From the NCBI RefSeq assembly GCF_036116635.1, contig NZ_CP107995.1:1178001-1242000 (forward strand): a DNA stretch of 64,000 nucleotides, read 5' to 3'. This document shows positions 7,961 through 17,492 of this stretch, one piece after another. Under the pieces are notes generated by a model that ran no database searches, had not been told where the DNA came from, and saw only the letters and a list, made by a program, of their open reading frames with translations. The DNA is from Amycolatopsis sp. NBC_00345. Its GTDB lineage: Bacteria; Actinomycetota; Actinomycetes; Mycobacteriales; Pseudonocardiaceae. How positions within the stretch are numbered: position 1 is the first letter of the stretch; every line of letters starts with the position of its first letter. The translations under genes and the position numbers were made by a program.

Positions 7961-9324
7961 GCTCCGACTCCCTCCCTGACGTCATGGATGTTCTCGTCGG
8001 TGTTTTCGCCGAGGAGGGCGCTCGCGGCGGCCGCACCGCTGCGCGCGGCGCCCTCCATCGTCGCGGGCCAGCCGGTGGCGGTCCACGCCCCGGCCAGGAA
8101 CAGGCCGCGCTCGGCCGTCGCGGCGGGTGGCCGCAGTGATGCGCTTCCCGGGCTGGGCCGGAAAGTCGCGTGCCGCTCGCGGGTGACGAAGAAGTCGAGC
8201 ACCTGCGCGTCACGGGCTTCGGGCAGCAGGGCGGTCAGCTCGGGCAGCAGCCGCTCGCGCAGGGCCGCCGTCGGCAGGTCGATCAGGTCGTCGGCGGCCG
8301 AGAGCGACATCGCGAGGTACTGGCCACTGTCCAAACCGGACTGACGGGTGCGGTCGAACACCCACTGCACGGGGGTGCGGACCCCGGCGGCGAACGGCTC
8401 GTCCAGCACCCGGCGGTCGAGCACCACGTGCACGTTGACGATCGGGGAGCTGCCGAGCCCGCCCGACCAGCCGGACGGCAGCCGGACGGCGCCCTCGGGC
8501 GCGAGCCGTTCGGTCACCGGCGGCGGGGTGGCGAGCACGACCTGGCTGAAACGGCCCTCGCCGTCGTCGGCCCGCACGCGCCAGCCGCGCCCGCGCCGTT
8601 CGATCGACCGGACTTTGACGCCGGTGCGGACGTCCGCGCCGGCCTCGGCCAGCCGCGCCAGCGCCGCGTCGCCGTGCAGCTCGCGCAGCGGCACCAGCGA
8701 CCAGCCGATGTCGGCGGCGGCCGGATCGGTGAGCAGCCCCTCCTGGAACACGGTCGCGGCCAGGCTGAGCGACGCGTCGTCCGCCTTGGCGTTCAGCGTC
8801 GCGACGCCGACGAGGTCCCACAGCACCTCGATGGCGGCGGCGCTCTGCCCGTGCCGGCGCAGCCACTCGCCGAACGACTCGCGGTCCGTGCGGTCGGCGG
8901 CCGGGTCGACGCGCTTGAGCGCCAGCGCCGCGAGCGCGAACCGCGCGCGGTCCAGCGGGCGCAGGTGCCCGTAGCGCAGCAGCGACGCGGCCAGGTGCAG
9001 CGGAGCGGGCAGGTCACCGCGGCGCAACCAGGTCGTCGCGGCCGAGCCCGGCGTGCGGATCGGGATCGCCAGCCGCGGCTGGAGCGCCACCCGGTCGGCG
9101 ACGCCGAGCCGGTCCAGCAGCGCGAGGTAAGCCGTGCAGCAGCGCAGGAACACATGCTGCCCGTTGTCCACGTGCAACTCGCCGCGGGTGAACGAATAGG
9201 TCAGCCCGCCCAGGTGCGGCCGCGATTCGTACAGCGTCACGGATCGGCCCGCGTCCACACAGCCCAGTGCCGTCGCGATGCCGGCGAGGCCGCCGCCGAT
9301 CACGGCGATCGGGGGCTCTTTCAC
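7957..9324 (-). CDS. hpnE: Hydroxysqualene dehydroxylase HpnE
   Basis: A 455-residue FAD-dependent amine-oxidase/phytoene-desaturase-fold protein. The N-terminal dinucleotide motif is VIGGGLAGIATAL, followed by an ESRPHLGG second FAD contact and the HVDNGQHVF segment typical of HpnE. In the three-enzyme bacterial squalene route it reduces hydroxysqualene to squalene. The GTG start (9324) overlaps the hpnD stop (GTGA) and the stop overlaps the polyprenyl synthase start. Its place directly between hpnD and the downstream synthase and cyclase genes supports the assignment. Confidence 0.93.
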   Translation of the reverse strand: MKEPPIAVIGGGLAGIATALGCVDAGRSVTLYESRPHLGGLTYSFTRGELHVDNGQHVFLRCCTAYLALLDRLGVADRVALQPRLAIPIRTPGSAATTWLRRGDLPAPLHLAASLLRYGHLRPLDRARFALAALALKRVDPAADRTDRESFGEWLRRHGQSAAAIEVLWDLVGVATLNAKADDASLSLAATVFQEGLLTDPAAADIGWSLVPLRELHGDAALARLAEAGADVRTGVKVRSIERRGRGWRVRADDGEGRFSQVVLATPPPVTERLAPEGAVRLPSGWSGGLGSSPIVNVHVVLDRRVLDEPFAAGVRTPVQWVFDRTRQSGLDSGQYLAMSLSAADDLIDLPTAALRERLLPELTALLPEARDAQVLDFFVTRERHATFRPSPGSASLRPPAATAERGLFLAGAWTATGWPATMEGAARSGAAAASALLGENTDENIHDVREGVGA

Positions 9325-10181
9325 CGCGGGCTCCCCAGCAGCGCGCGCACGGCCACCACGGCCTTTTCCCGACCGGACAAGGAAAGCCGGCGGTCGAACA
9401 CCCGCGAGGGCTGCTCGTCGATCCGGTCGAGCAGGGTGCGGTAGATGCCGGACATCGCCGTGCAGCAGGCCGCGCTGCGCCGGTCGAGCGAGGGGACCAG
9501 GCGCAGCCCGCGCCCGTACCAGTCCCGCGAGCGGGCGGCGCCGGCGCGCACCAGCGCGGTCAGGCCGCCGTCGGGATCCTCGAGCCGGCCGTCCTCGCCC
9601 ACGGCCAGCTCGACGCCGAACCGGTCGAGGTCCTCCTTCGGCAGGTAGACACGGCCGTTGAGCAGGTCCTCGCGGATGTCACGCAGGATGTTGGTCTGCT
9701 GCAACGCGATGCCGAGCTCGTCCGCGTAGGTCGAGGCCTCGGGATCGGGCCGGCTGCCGAACACGCCCAGGCACAGCCGCCCGACCGAGCCCGCCACGCA
9801 CCGGCAGTACTCCACCAGGTCCTCGAACCGCACGTAACGACGGCCGGTCACGTCCATCTCGACGCCGTCGAGCAGTTCCTCGAACGCGCCGAGCGGGATC
9901 GGGTAGCGGCGCGCGGCGTCGGCGACCGCGACGTACACCGGTTCACTGCTCGCCCCGAGGTCGCCGAGCGACTTGCGGATGCCCGCCAGCCCGGACAGCT
10001 TCGCCTCAGCGGTCAGGTCGCCGTCGCCGATGTCGTCGACGATCCGGGCCAGCGCGTACACGGCGCACAGCGCGGCCCGCTTGTCCGGTGGCAGCAGCCG
10101 GATCCCGTAATGGAAGTTGCGCGCCTGCTCCTTGGTGACCTGCGCGCAGTACGCGTAGGCGTCTTCGATCGTCGTGGTCAT
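9321..10181 (-). CDS. hpnD: Presqualene diphosphate synthase HpnD
   Basis: A 286-residue squalene/phytoene-synthase-fold enzyme that condenses two FPP into presqualene diphosphate. Asp-rich motifs are ARIVDDIGD and NILRDIREDLLNGRVYLP. The open frame extends upstream to 10244, but the ATG at 10181 forms an ATGA overlap with the hpnC stop and is the natural start. HpnC and HpnD are sister paralogues here, and this one has the QQTNILRDIREDL pattern of the HpnD branch. Confidence 0.94.
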   Translation of the reverse strand: MTTTIEDAYAYCAQVTKEQARNFHYGIRLLPPDKRAALCAVYALARIVDDIGDGDLTAEAKLSGLAGIRKSLGDLGASSEPVYVAVADAARRYPIPLGAFEELLDGVEMDVTGRRYVRFEDLVEYCRCVAGSVGRLCLGVFGSRPDPEASTYADELGIALQQTNILRDIREDLLNGRVYLPKEDLDRFGVELAVGEDGRLEDPDGGLTALVRAGAARSRDWYGRGLRLVPSLDRRSAACCTAMSGIYRTLLDRIDEQPSRVFDRRLSLSGREKAVVAVRALLGSPR

Positions 10182-11065
10182 GCCGACCGCCTCCCCGCAT
10201 TCGATCCACCCGGTGCCGCACCCAGCCCCAGCCACACCAGCCACACCAGGACACCGGCCTTCGACGGCCGTGCCCGTGTGCCCAGCACGTCACCGCCGGT
10301 CGCGCGGAGCGCGTCGGCCGTCGCCAGCCCGCCGGCGACGAACCCGCCGACCGTCAGCCGGGCCCAGCCGTGCAGCCGCCCCACCAGCGGAGCGCCGCTG
10401 CCCAGAAGGGCGGCGGCGCGGTCGATCTCGAAGCGCATCAGCTCTCTGAATTCGCGAGAGCCGTGCGCCGCGCCCAGTTCCGTCTCGGCGACCCCGAAGG
10501 CGGCCAGGTCTTCCTGCGGCAGATAGACCCGGCCGTTGTGGAAGTCCTCGGCGACGTCCTGCCAGTGCTCCACCAGCTGCAGCCCGGTGCAGACCCGATC
10601 GGACAGCTCCGCTGCGCGCTCGTCCCGCACGTCGAACAGCCGCAGCACGATCCGGCCCACCGGGTCGGCCGAGAGCCGGCAGTAGGCCAGCAGGTCCTCG
10701 TACGCCGGATACCGCGTGACGTGCTGGTCCTGCAGGTTTGCCTCGACCAGCCGCTCGAACGGCTCCGCGTCCACCCGCCCGCCGTGGATCGCGGGCAGCA
10801 GGCCGCGGATCACCGGGTGCGTGGGCTCCTGGCCGTCCCAGGCGCCGGCCAGCTCCTCGCCGAAGGCCTTGAGCTGGGCCACCCGGTCGCCCTCGGCCTC
10901 GTCACCGAGGTCGTCGATCGTGCGCGCGACCGCGTAGACGGCGGTGAGGTCGGCGCGCAGTCGCCGGGGCAGCACCCGCAGCGCGACCGGGAAGTTTTCG
11001 GCGCGCTGCTGCTCCCGCAGGCCGTCGGTGTCCGGCGTGTGACGTCCAGGTGAAGTGGGACTCAT
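10178..11065 (-). CDS. hpnC: Hydroxysqualene synthase HpnC
   Basis: A 295-residue squalene-synthase-fold enzyme that converts presqualene diphosphate to hydroxysqualene. Motifs ARTIDDLGDEAEGD and VEHWQDVAEDFHNGRVYLP are present; the HWQD variant in place of NILRD marks the HpnC branch. A hydrophobic C-terminal stretch (VLVWLVWLGLGA) may touch the membrane. The ATG at 11065 begins the operon; a G-rich ribosome site (GGGGGCG) lies just upstream. The 153-base gap to the divergent PucR gene must hold the operon promoter. Confidence 0.94.
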   Translation of the reverse strand: MSPTSPGRHTPDTDGLREQQRAENFPVALRVLPRRLRADLTAVYAVARTIDDLGDEAEGDRVAQLKAFGEELAGAWDGQEPTHPVIRGLLPAIHGGRVDAEPFERLVEANLQDQHVTRYPAYEDLLAYCRLSADPVGRIVLRLFDVRDERAAELSDRVCTGLQLVEHWQDVAEDFHNGRVYLPQEDLAAFGVAETELGAAHGSREFRELMRFEIDRAAALLGSGAPLVGRLHGWARLTVGGFVAGGLATADALRATGGDVLGTRARPSKAGVLVWLVWLGLGAAPGGSNAGRRSA

Positions 11066-11218
11066 CGCCCCCAGTCTCGCTCGCTCGGATGGGCGGCTTC
11101 TGCAACCGAGAGAAGAATTTTCCCGGCTTCGACTTGGCACGAACGGACAAAATGGGGTGAGGATGAACCCGACCGAACCCGTTGACCTGCTATCGCTGGG
11201 GAAGGGCGAGCTGCGCGC

Positions 11219-12415
11219 ATGGGATCAGACCAGGTGGCCCGGTTGGGTGAACTCGAGACCGTCGTGAGCAGGCGGCTGCCCGCCATCCTGAACGAGGTGC
11301 GGGACCTGCTCGTGGAACAGCACCCCGACTACGCGGCGTTCCTGACCGAGGAGCTGGCGGAGGTCGTGACGGCCAGCGCGGGCTTCGTGCGCCGCCTGAC
11401 CAGCCTGGCCGCGGCCCCCGAGCACCACCTGCCCGCGCTGGGCTCCGGCGTCGAGCAGGTGGTGTTCGAGGAGATCGGCCGGACGCAGTACCGCCAGGGC
11501 CGGCGGGTGACGAGCCTGCTCGCCGCGTACCGGGTCGGCGCCCGCGTCGCGTGGCGGCACGTGTCCGAGGTGGCGCTGGAGCTGGACGTGCCGGCCGAGC
11601 TGTTCGCCTCGCTCGCCACCACGGTGTTCGCGCTGGTGGACCAGCTGTCCGAGTCCTCGCTGCACGGCTATCTGCTGGAGCAGTCGGACGCCGTGCGGGC
11701 GCGGGAGGGCCTGCGCGACGAGCTGAGCGAGCTGCTGCTGTCCGACCGCGCCGACATGGCCGCGGTGCGGTCGGCCGCGGTGCGGGCCGACTGGCGGATC
11801 CCGAAGTCGGCGGCCGTCGTGCTGGTGGAGGGCGACAACGAGCTGGGCCGCGAGCTGGTGTCCCGGCTCGACGACACCTGCCTGCGGCTGCGGCGCCCGG
11901 GCCTGCTGGTCACGATCGTGCCGGACCCGGCGGGCCCGGGGCGGCGCGCGTGGCTGGCCAGGGCGCTGCGCGGGGCCGGCGCGGTGGTCGGCGCGTCGGT
12001 GCCGCTGGACCGGCTGCCGGCCAGCCTGCGCGTCGCCGAGGTGACCGCCCGGCTGCGCCGCGACCACCTGCTCAGCGACGACCCCGTGTTCGCCGACGAG
12101 CACCTCGACGCCATCATCGTGCACCGCGACGACCGGCTGCTCGACGTGCTGCGCCGCCGCTGCCTGGCCCCGCTCGACGAGCTGAACGACTCGGCCCGCG
12201 AACGGCTGTCGACCACGCTCACCTCGTGGCTGCTGCACCTCGGCGACCGCAAGGCCGTGGCCGAGGACCTGCACATCCACCCGCAGACGGTGTCCTACCG
12301 GCTCGGCCGCCTGCACACGCTGTTCGGCCCGCAGCTGGACGACCCGGCTGTGCGCGCGACGCTGATGCTGGCACTGGCGTGGGGCCCGCCGGGGGAGACG
12401 GCCGAGAGCGCCTGA
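11219..12415 (+). CDS. PucR/CdaR-family transcriptional regulator
   Basis: A 398-residue regulator ending in the PucR-type HTH (DRKAVAEDLHIHPQTVSYRL at about residues 345-365). The N-terminal half resembles the helical sensory part of actinobacterial PucR proteins (VSEVALELDVPAELFASLATTVF). No GAF or PAS motif is obvious. The ATG at 11219 has a purine-rich site (AAGGGCGAG) upstream. It is divergent from hpnC across a short shared promoter region, so it may control hopanoid genes, which respond to stress and aerial growth in other actinomycetes; direct control is inference. Confidence 0.85.
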   Translation: MGSDQVARLGELETVVSRRLPAILNEVRDLLVEQHPDYAAFLTEELAEVVTASAGFVRRLTSLAAAPEHHLPALGSGVEQVVFEEIGRTQYRQGRRVTSLLAAYRVGARVAWRHVSEVALELDVPAELFASLATTVFALVDQLSESSLHGYLLEQSDAVRAREGLRDELSELLLSDRADMAAVRSAAVRADWRIPKSAAVVLVEGDNELGRELVSRLDDTCLRLRRPGLLVTIVPDPAGPGRRAWLARALRGAGAVVGASVPLDRLPASLRVAEVTARLRRDHLLSDDPVFADEHLDAIIVHRDDRLLDVLRRRCLAPLDELNDSARERLSTTLTSWLLHLGDRKAVAEDLHIHPQTVSYRLGRLHTLFGPQLDDPAVRATLMLALAWGPPGETAESA

Positions 12416-12446
12416 TCCCCGCGCCGCTGAGCGCCTGCGACCTTGT

Positions 12447-12499
12447 GCCCTGAAGGCCACCATGAGGGCATCTGCGACCCTCATGGTGGCCTTCAGGGC
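12447..12499. terminator. Long perfect hairpin, CCCTGAAGGCCACC family
   Basis: Two perfectly complementary 22-base arms (left arm starts GCCCTGAAGGCCACC) flank a 9-base loop. It lies between the convergent PucR and SDR genes and probably ends transcription from both sides. A near copy is at 18942-18994. No U-tract is present, as is common in high-GC actinomycetes. Confidence 0.75.
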
Positions 12500-12525
12500 G
12501 CGTCACGCGTGGACACCGGCAAGGG

Positions 12526-13290
12526 TCAGCTGGAGGCGCCGAACCTCGTCGCGAGAGTGCGGTAGACGCCGGGGGCCGCGCCGCGCAGCGCGACGGGCAG
12601 GCGCAGCCAGCGGGGCACGTAGTAGTCGCCGGGGCGGGCGGCGGCGCGCACCACGGCGGCGGCGACCCGGTCGGCGGGCACCGGCCGCGGGGTCGTGCGG
12701 GTGTAAGGCGTGCCGCGGCGGTCGAAGAACGCCGTCCGCACCACTCCGGGCACGACGACGCCGACGTCGACACCCGTGCCGTGCAGCTCGTAGCGCAGGC
12801 TGTCGGCGAAGGCGTCGAGGCCGGACTTCGTCGCCGCGTACACCGCTTCGCCCGCGACGCCGGTGCGGCCGGCGATCGACGTCACGAACACGATCCGGCC
12901 GTGGCCCCGCGCGAGCATGCCGGGCAGCAGCGCCCGGGTCAGCTCCAGCGGCGCGGTCAGGTTCACCGCGACCAGCCGTTCCAGCTCGGCGCCGGGCAGG
13001 TCCGGCAGCGGCCCGGCCCAGCCCAGGCCGGCGTTGTTGACCAGCACGTCCACCTGCCCGGTGACGGCCAGCGCGCGTTCCGCGAGCCCCGCCGCGGCGC
13101 CCGGCTCGGCCAGGTCGGCGTCGAGCGCGGTGCCACCGGTCTCGACGGCCAGCGCGGCCAGCCGCGCGCGGTCACGGCCGTGCAGCAGGACGTGCGCGCC
13201 CGCGGCGGCGAACCGGCGGGCCGCGGCCTCGCCGATGCCCGAGGACGCGCCGGTGACCAGCGCGGTCGTGCCGGCGGGACGAGCGGGCAT
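12526..13290 (-). CDS. Short-chain dehydrogenase/reductase
   Basis: A 254-residue classical SDR. Visible motifs: TGASSGIG cofactor loop, NNAG, catalytic Ser in FVTSIAGR and YAATK (Tyr-x-x-x-Lys). The C-terminal tail has a proline/aromatic stretch seen in DltE/YqjQ-like SDRs. The ATG at 13290 shares a base with the stop of the upstream membrane-protein gene (TGATG), so the two are one transcript. Substrate unknown. Confidence 0.9.
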   Translation of the reverse strand: MPARPAGTTALVTGASSGIGEAAARRFAAAGAHVLLHGRDRARLAALAVETGGTALDADLAEPGAAAGLAERALAVTGQVDVLVNNAGLGWAGPLPDLPGAELERLVAVNLTAPLELTRALLPGMLARGHGRIVFVTSIAGRTGVAGEAVYAATKSGLDAFADSLRYELHGTGVDVGVVVPGVVRTAFFDRRGTPYTRTTPRPVPADRVAAAVVRAAARPGDYYVPRWLRLPVALRGAAPGVYRTLATRFGASS

Positions 13291-13955
13291 CAGAGCCCCG
13301 GCAGCGCGGCCGGGCGCGCCCCCATCCGCAGCACGATGCCCTCGGAGCGCAGCGACCGCCGGAACCACCACAGCGAGCCGACGATCGCGATACCCACCAA
13401 CGTGTAAGAACCGGCGGTGCTGACCATCAGGAAATTGCCGACGGTGGCCTTGGCCAGCATCAGCAGCGTGCCCGCGCCGTTCACCGCGAAGACCAGCGCC
13501 CACAGCAGCGAGACGCGCTGGAAGAAGCGCCGCATGCCGGGGTGGCCGGACAGCGAGTCCGGGAACGCGCAGAAGTCACCCGCCAGGCGGGCGAGCAGCG
13601 GCCGGTTGAACGGGGCGGACACCAAGAACAGGCTGGCTACCAGGAAGTTCTGTAATGTCGGCTGCAGGAAGTAGAGGAAGGCACTGCCGGTGGCCAGGCC
13701 GAGCACGGTCCGGGCGATCAGCAGCGCGGTGGTGAGGAGCAGGACCGCCGGCACGCGTTTGCGCAGGACCAGCCGGGCGATCAGCACGGTGGCCGACCAG
13801 CAGAGCGCCGCGAGGACACCGCTGTCGAAGCTCACCAGCGTGAGGAGGAGGTAGAACAGCCCGGCCGGGATCAGCGTCGACTCCAGCAGATGCCGGCCCC
13901 CGCCGAACACGAGGTTACGGAACGAGGGGAGGTCGATCGTCATGGAGTGTCGCAT
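13290..13955 (-). CDS. VC0807-family integral membrane protein
   Basis: A 221-residue protein with five or six predicted membrane helices (for example GLFYLLLTLVSF, LLLTTALLIARTVLGLAT, LVGIAIVGSLWWF) and the NFLVASLFLVSAPFNRPLLARLAGDFC pattern of the VC0807 family, whose function is not established. The start is either ATG 13955 (GGAGG 12 bases upstream) or ATG 13943. It is coupled to the downstream SDR gene. The gene to its right (14094) is divergent. Confidence 0.75.
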   Translation of the reverse strand: MRHSMTIDLPSFRNLVFGGGRHLLESTLIPAGLFYLLLTLVSFDSGVLAALCWSATVLIARLVLRKRVPAVLLLTTALLIARTVLGLATGSAFLYFLQPTLQNFLVASLFLVSAPFNRPLLARLAGDFCAFPDSLSGHPGMRRFFQRVSLLWALVFAVNGAGTLLMLAKATVGNFLMVSTAGSYTLVGIAIVGSLWWFRRSLRSEGIVLRMGARPAALPGL

Positions 13956-14093
13956 GCAGCTGAAGTACCTCCGGTACGGGGCAGCCGTCCCCTCTGGGGC
14001 CAGGAAAGTCCGGTCTCGGGCACCCGGGGGCCGGGGAACTCAGGCGCCTGGGAGTGCCCACAGCATAGGCTCACCGGATGGGGATGGTGTGAG

Positions 14094-15044
14094 GTGAGTG
14101 CGACCGGGGTGGTGCTGTTCGTGGCCGTTCCGGCCGCGGTGCTGAGCGCGGCCTGCATCGGCATCGCCAGCGCCGCCCAGGCCAGGGCCACCAAAGAGGT
14201 CGAGACGGGCAAGCCGCTCGACCTCACGCTGTTCCGCAGGCTGATCGGCAGGCCGCTGTGGCTGATCGGCATCGCCGCCACCGTGCTCGGCCTCGGCCTG
14301 CAGCTGACGGCGCTGGCGTTCGGGCCGCTGCTGTTCGTGCAGCCGCTGCTGATCACCTCGCTGATCTTCGGCGGGCTGGCCGCGTCCCGGCTCGAGAAGC
14401 GGCGGCCGGACCGCGTGATGGTGGGCGGTTCGCTGCTCTGCGTGGCCGGCCTCGCGGCGTTCCTCGTGGTGGCCCGGCCCAGCGGCAACGGCGACGTGTT
14501 CGTGACCGGTTCCGCCCTGCTGCCACTGGGTATCGCGCTGGGCGCGGTCATCGTGGCGGGGATGGCGCTGGCCGCGTTCAGCGGCTCCGGCTCGGCGCGC
14601 ACGCTCGGCCTGGCCGTGGCCACCGGCGTGCTCTACGGCCTCACCGCCGGCCTGATGAAGGTGGTCGCCGGCCAGTTCCGGGCGGGCTTCGGCGAGCCGT
14701 TCCGGCACTGGACGCTCTACCTCGTCTGCGTGATCGGCCCGCTCGGCTTCCTGCTCAGCCAGAACACGTTCCAGCAGGGCCGGTTCCTCACCCCCGCGCT
14801 GGCCGTGATCACCGCGCTCGACCCGCTGGTGGGCGTCGCGATCGGGCTGTCCTGGATGGGCGAGTCCGCCAACGGGAGCCCGCTCGCGCTGGCCGGCGAG
14901 GCGGTCGCGGGGCTGGTGATCGTGGTCGGCATCGCGCTGCTCGCCACCCGCGCCTCGCACCTGTCGGGCACGCCGGAGGACGACCACGCCGAGGCCGGCC
15001 CGGACCACGACGACGGGTACGGCCTGGCCGGATCCACCTGTTAG
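14094..15044 (+). CDS. DMT-family (EamA-like) transporter
   Basis: About 316 residues with nine or ten hydrophobic helices, an internal repeat typical of drug/metabolite transporters, and a short acidic C-terminal tail rich in Asp/Glu/His (EDDHAEAGPDHDDG). The GTG at 14094 is chosen because the longer frame upstream lacks a membrane pattern and overlaps the divergent promoter. Substrate unknown. The next gene, the glycosyltransferase-acyltransferase fusion, starts 45 bases downstream on the same strand, so lipid or metabolite export may be linked to it (weak inference). Confidence 0.8.
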   Translation: MSATGVVLFVAVPAAVLSAACIGIASAAQARATKEVETGKPLDLTLFRRLIGRPLWLIGIAATVLGLGLQLTALAFGPLLFVQPLLITSLIFGGLAASRLEKRRPDRVMVGGSLLCVAGLAAFLVVARPSGNGDVFVTGSALLPLGIALGAVIVAGMALAAFSGSGSARTLGLAVATGVLYGLTAGLMKVVAGQFRAGFGEPFRHWTLYLVCVIGPLGFLLSQNTFQQGRFLTPALAVITALDPLVGVAIGLSWMGESANGSPLALAGEAVAGLVIVVGIALLATRASHLSGTPEDDHAEAGPDHDDGYGLAGSTC

Positions 15045-15089
15045 CAACGCGGTGGTCCGCTGCCGCTCTGGTATGGCGAAGGGGGCGCG

Positions 15090-17492
15090 TTGGAGCGCGT
15101 GCTGATCGTCTCGGCGAACATCGGGGAGGGGCACAACGCCACCGGGCGGGCGCTGGAGGGCGCCGTGCGGGAGCGCTGGCCCGGGGCCACGGTGCAGTGG
15201 CTCGACACCCTCGACGTGCTCGGGCGCGGCTTCGGGCCGTTGTTCCGCCGTCTGTACGTGGCGAACGTGGAGAGCACCCCGTGGCTGTACGAATTCTTCT
15301 ACACCGCGATCTGGCGGTTCGCCTGGTTCGCCGCCGTGGGCAAGCGTTTCGTCGGCGCGGTGTGCGGTCGGCGGCTCGCCCGGCCGGTCGCCCGCTTCGG
15401 CCCGGACATGGTGCTCTCGACGTACCCGATGGCCACGGCGGGGCTGGCCTGGCTGCGCCGCCGGGGACGGCTGGACGCGCGGATCGGCGCGTGGGTCCCG
15501 GACTTCGCGCCGCACCCGTTCTGGATCTACGGCTCGGCGGACCTCACCATGGTGATGCACGACGTCGCGGTGGGCCCAGCGCGGCGTAGCTCGCCGTCGG
15601 CTGTGGTGGGTGTGTCCGCGCCGCCCGTGAGCGCGGAGTTCTTCCCCGGGGACCGCGCGGGCGCGCGCCAGCACCTCGGCGTGCCGCCGGAGGCGTTCGT
15701 CGCGCTGGTTTCGGGCGGCTCACTGGGGTTCGGCGACGTCCGGGGGACGGTGCTGGAACTGCTCGCCGCTCATCCGGACGTGCTGCCGATCGCCGTCTGC
15801 GGCCGTAACGAGGCGCTGGCGCGGACGCTACGGCGGATCGGCGACCCCCGGCTGCGGGTGGTCGGCTGGACCGGCGAGATGGCCCGCTACACGATCGCCG
15901 CCGACGTGGTGGTCACGAACGGCGGGGGCGCGAGCGGGCTGGAGGCGCTCGCCTGCGGGCGTCCCGTGCTGATGCGCCGCCCGATCGCCGCGCACGGCAA
16001 GGCGAACGCCCGGCTGATGGCCGAGGCCGGCCTCGCGCTGGTGTCCGAAAAGGACGGTGAGCTGGCGGAGACCGTCCGGGCCCTGCTCGCCGAGCCGGAC
16101 CGGCTCAAGTCGATGGCCGAGGCCGCGACCCGCCACTGCGACTCGGCGACCCCGTTGACGGCGGCGCTGGAGTCGCTTGTGGACGGTCCGCGGAACCCGG
16201 CCCCGGAGCGGCTGCGCGCGGAGGACGCGCTGTTCCTCCACGTGGCCACTCCCGAAGTGCCGCAACAGGTCGGGGCCGTCCTGATGCTCGACCCGAAGGC
16301 CGACGGCACCCCCGCCACCCGCGCCGACGCGGCCCACCTGCTGGCCGCGTTGCCCGGCCTGCGCGCCCGCCTGCTGCCCGGCAATGGCCTGAGGCGCGCG
16401 AAGTGGCAGGAGGCCCCGGCGCGCGGAGTCGAGGACATCCTCACCGACGTCGTGGCCGAACCCGGCGCGGACTTCGAGACGGCGCTGACGGCGGCGATGG
16501 ACGGCTTCTTCTCCGTCGGCGTCCCGCCGGAGCACCCGTGCCGCGCGCGGCTGGTCACCGGGCTGGCCGGCGGGCAGGGCGCGTTGCTGATCGCGCTGCA
16601 CCACGCGGCGAGCGACGGGATCGCGGTGATCGGCGCGCTGGTCGGGCAGGCGCGGGGCAAGGCTTCCGTGGTCGTGCCGCCGCCGGTCCGGCGTTCCGGC
16701 CGCGCGTCGGTGCGTCGGCCGGGCTGGTTCACCGAACGCCGGTCCGCGGCGGCGCGGCTGGCCCGTGGGGTCTGGGCGCTGGCGCGGTCGGGCACCGCGC
16801 CGCGAGTGCGCTGGGAAACCGGGATCGACGGCCCGGAGCGGCATTTCGCCCGCGCACACCTGTCTGCGCCCGAAGTGCGGGCGGCGGCCCGGCGGCTCGG
16901 CGCGCCGGCCACGGACCTGGTGCTGGCGCTGCTCGCGGAGGCGCTGCACCGTGAACTCGGGGCGGCCGCGCCGGAGCGTGTGCGGGTGCTGATCCCGATG
17001 TCCATTCGCGACACCGGCACGTTCCGGCAGCTGGGCAACCACACCGGCGCCGCGTCGGTGGACCTGCCCACCGCCCCGATGCCGCCGGCGCGACGCGTGG
17101 CGATGACCCACGAATCGCTGCGGGACCAGGTCGGCCGCGGCGCGCCGCGCGCGGGCAACGCCGTGGTGCGGGTGCTCGGCGTGCTGCCACCGTGGCTGCA
17201 CCACCACCTCGCGCGCCTGGTCTACCGCGGCACGTGGTTCAGCGTGATCGCCTCGGTGCTGCCCGGCGCACGCTCGCCGGTGACACTGAACGGCTCGCTG
17301 ATGCGGACCGTCTACCCGGTCCTTTCGCTCGCACCCGGCGCCCCGGTCGCTGTTGGCGTGATGACTTGGGCTGATCGGTTCACGGTCTGCGTCACGGTGC
17401 CTGCCGCACATGCCGCGCGGGGTGACCGGCTGGCGGCCGGGATCACTGCGGCCTTCGCGGACTTGCAGGCCGGGCTTGGGTGCGCGCCATGA
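15090..17492 (+). CDS. Fusion of MGDG-synthase-type glycosyltransferase and WS/DGAT-type acyltransferase
   Basis: One 800-residue frame. Residues 1-365 are a GT-B glycosyltransferase of the monogalactosyl/diglucosyl-diacylglycerol synthase type (N-terminal VSANIGEGHNATGRALEG; nucleotide-sugar end TNGGGASGLEALACGRPVLM near 272-292). Residues 385-800 match the wax-ester synthase/diacylglycerol acyltransferase fold: HHAASDG (HHxxxDG) at 504-510 and a GNHTGAASVDLP segment resembling the second family motif. The TTG start follows AAGGGGG; a GTG at 15099 is the alternative. A glycolipid-forming enzyme that also acylates its product is the simplest reading. Both active-site motifs look intact. The stop overlaps the GNAT gene by ATGA. 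Confidence 0.85.
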   Translation: MERVLIVSANIGEGHNATGRALEGAVRERWPGATVQWLDTLDVLGRGFGPLFRRLYVANVESTPWLYEFFYTAIWRFAWFAAVGKRFVGAVCGRRLARPVARFGPDMVLSTYPMATAGLAWLRRRGRLDARIGAWVPDFAPHPFWIYGSADLTMVMHDVAVGPARRSSPSAVVGVSAPPVSAEFFPGDRAGARQHLGVPPEAFVALVSGGSLGFGDVRGTVLELLAAHPDVLPIAVCGRNEALARTLRRIGDPRLRVVGWTGEMARYTIAADVVVTNGGGASGLEALACGRPVLMRRPIAAHGKANARLMAEAGLALVSEKDGELAETVRALLAEPDRLKSMAEAATRHCDSATPLTAALESLVDGPRNPAPERLRAEDALFLHVATPEVPQQVGAVLMLDPKADGTPATRADAAHLLAALPGLRARLLPGNGLRRAKWQEAPARGVEDILTDVVAEPGADFETALTAAMDGFFSVGVPPEHPCRARLVTGLAGGQGALLIALHHAASDGIAVIGALVGQARGKASVVVPPPVRRSGRASVRRPGWFTERRSAAARLARGVWALARSGTAPRVRWETGIDGPERHFARAHLSAPEVRAAARRLGAPATDLVLALLAEALHRELGAAAPERVRVLIPMSIRDTGTFRQLGNHTGAASVDLPTAPMPPARRVAMTHESLRDQVGRGAPRAGNAVVRVLGVLPPWLHHHLARLVYRGTWFSVIASVLPGARSPVTLNGSLMRTVYPVLSLAPGAPVAVGVMTWADRFTVCVTVPAAHAARGDRLAAGITAAFADLQAGLGCAP

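Noticed and set aside
14040..15674. A 544-codon minus-strand frame opposite the DMT transporter
   Set aside because: Translation is low-complexity (His/Arg/Gln), while the opposite strand gives clean membrane-protein and glycosyltransferase sequence.
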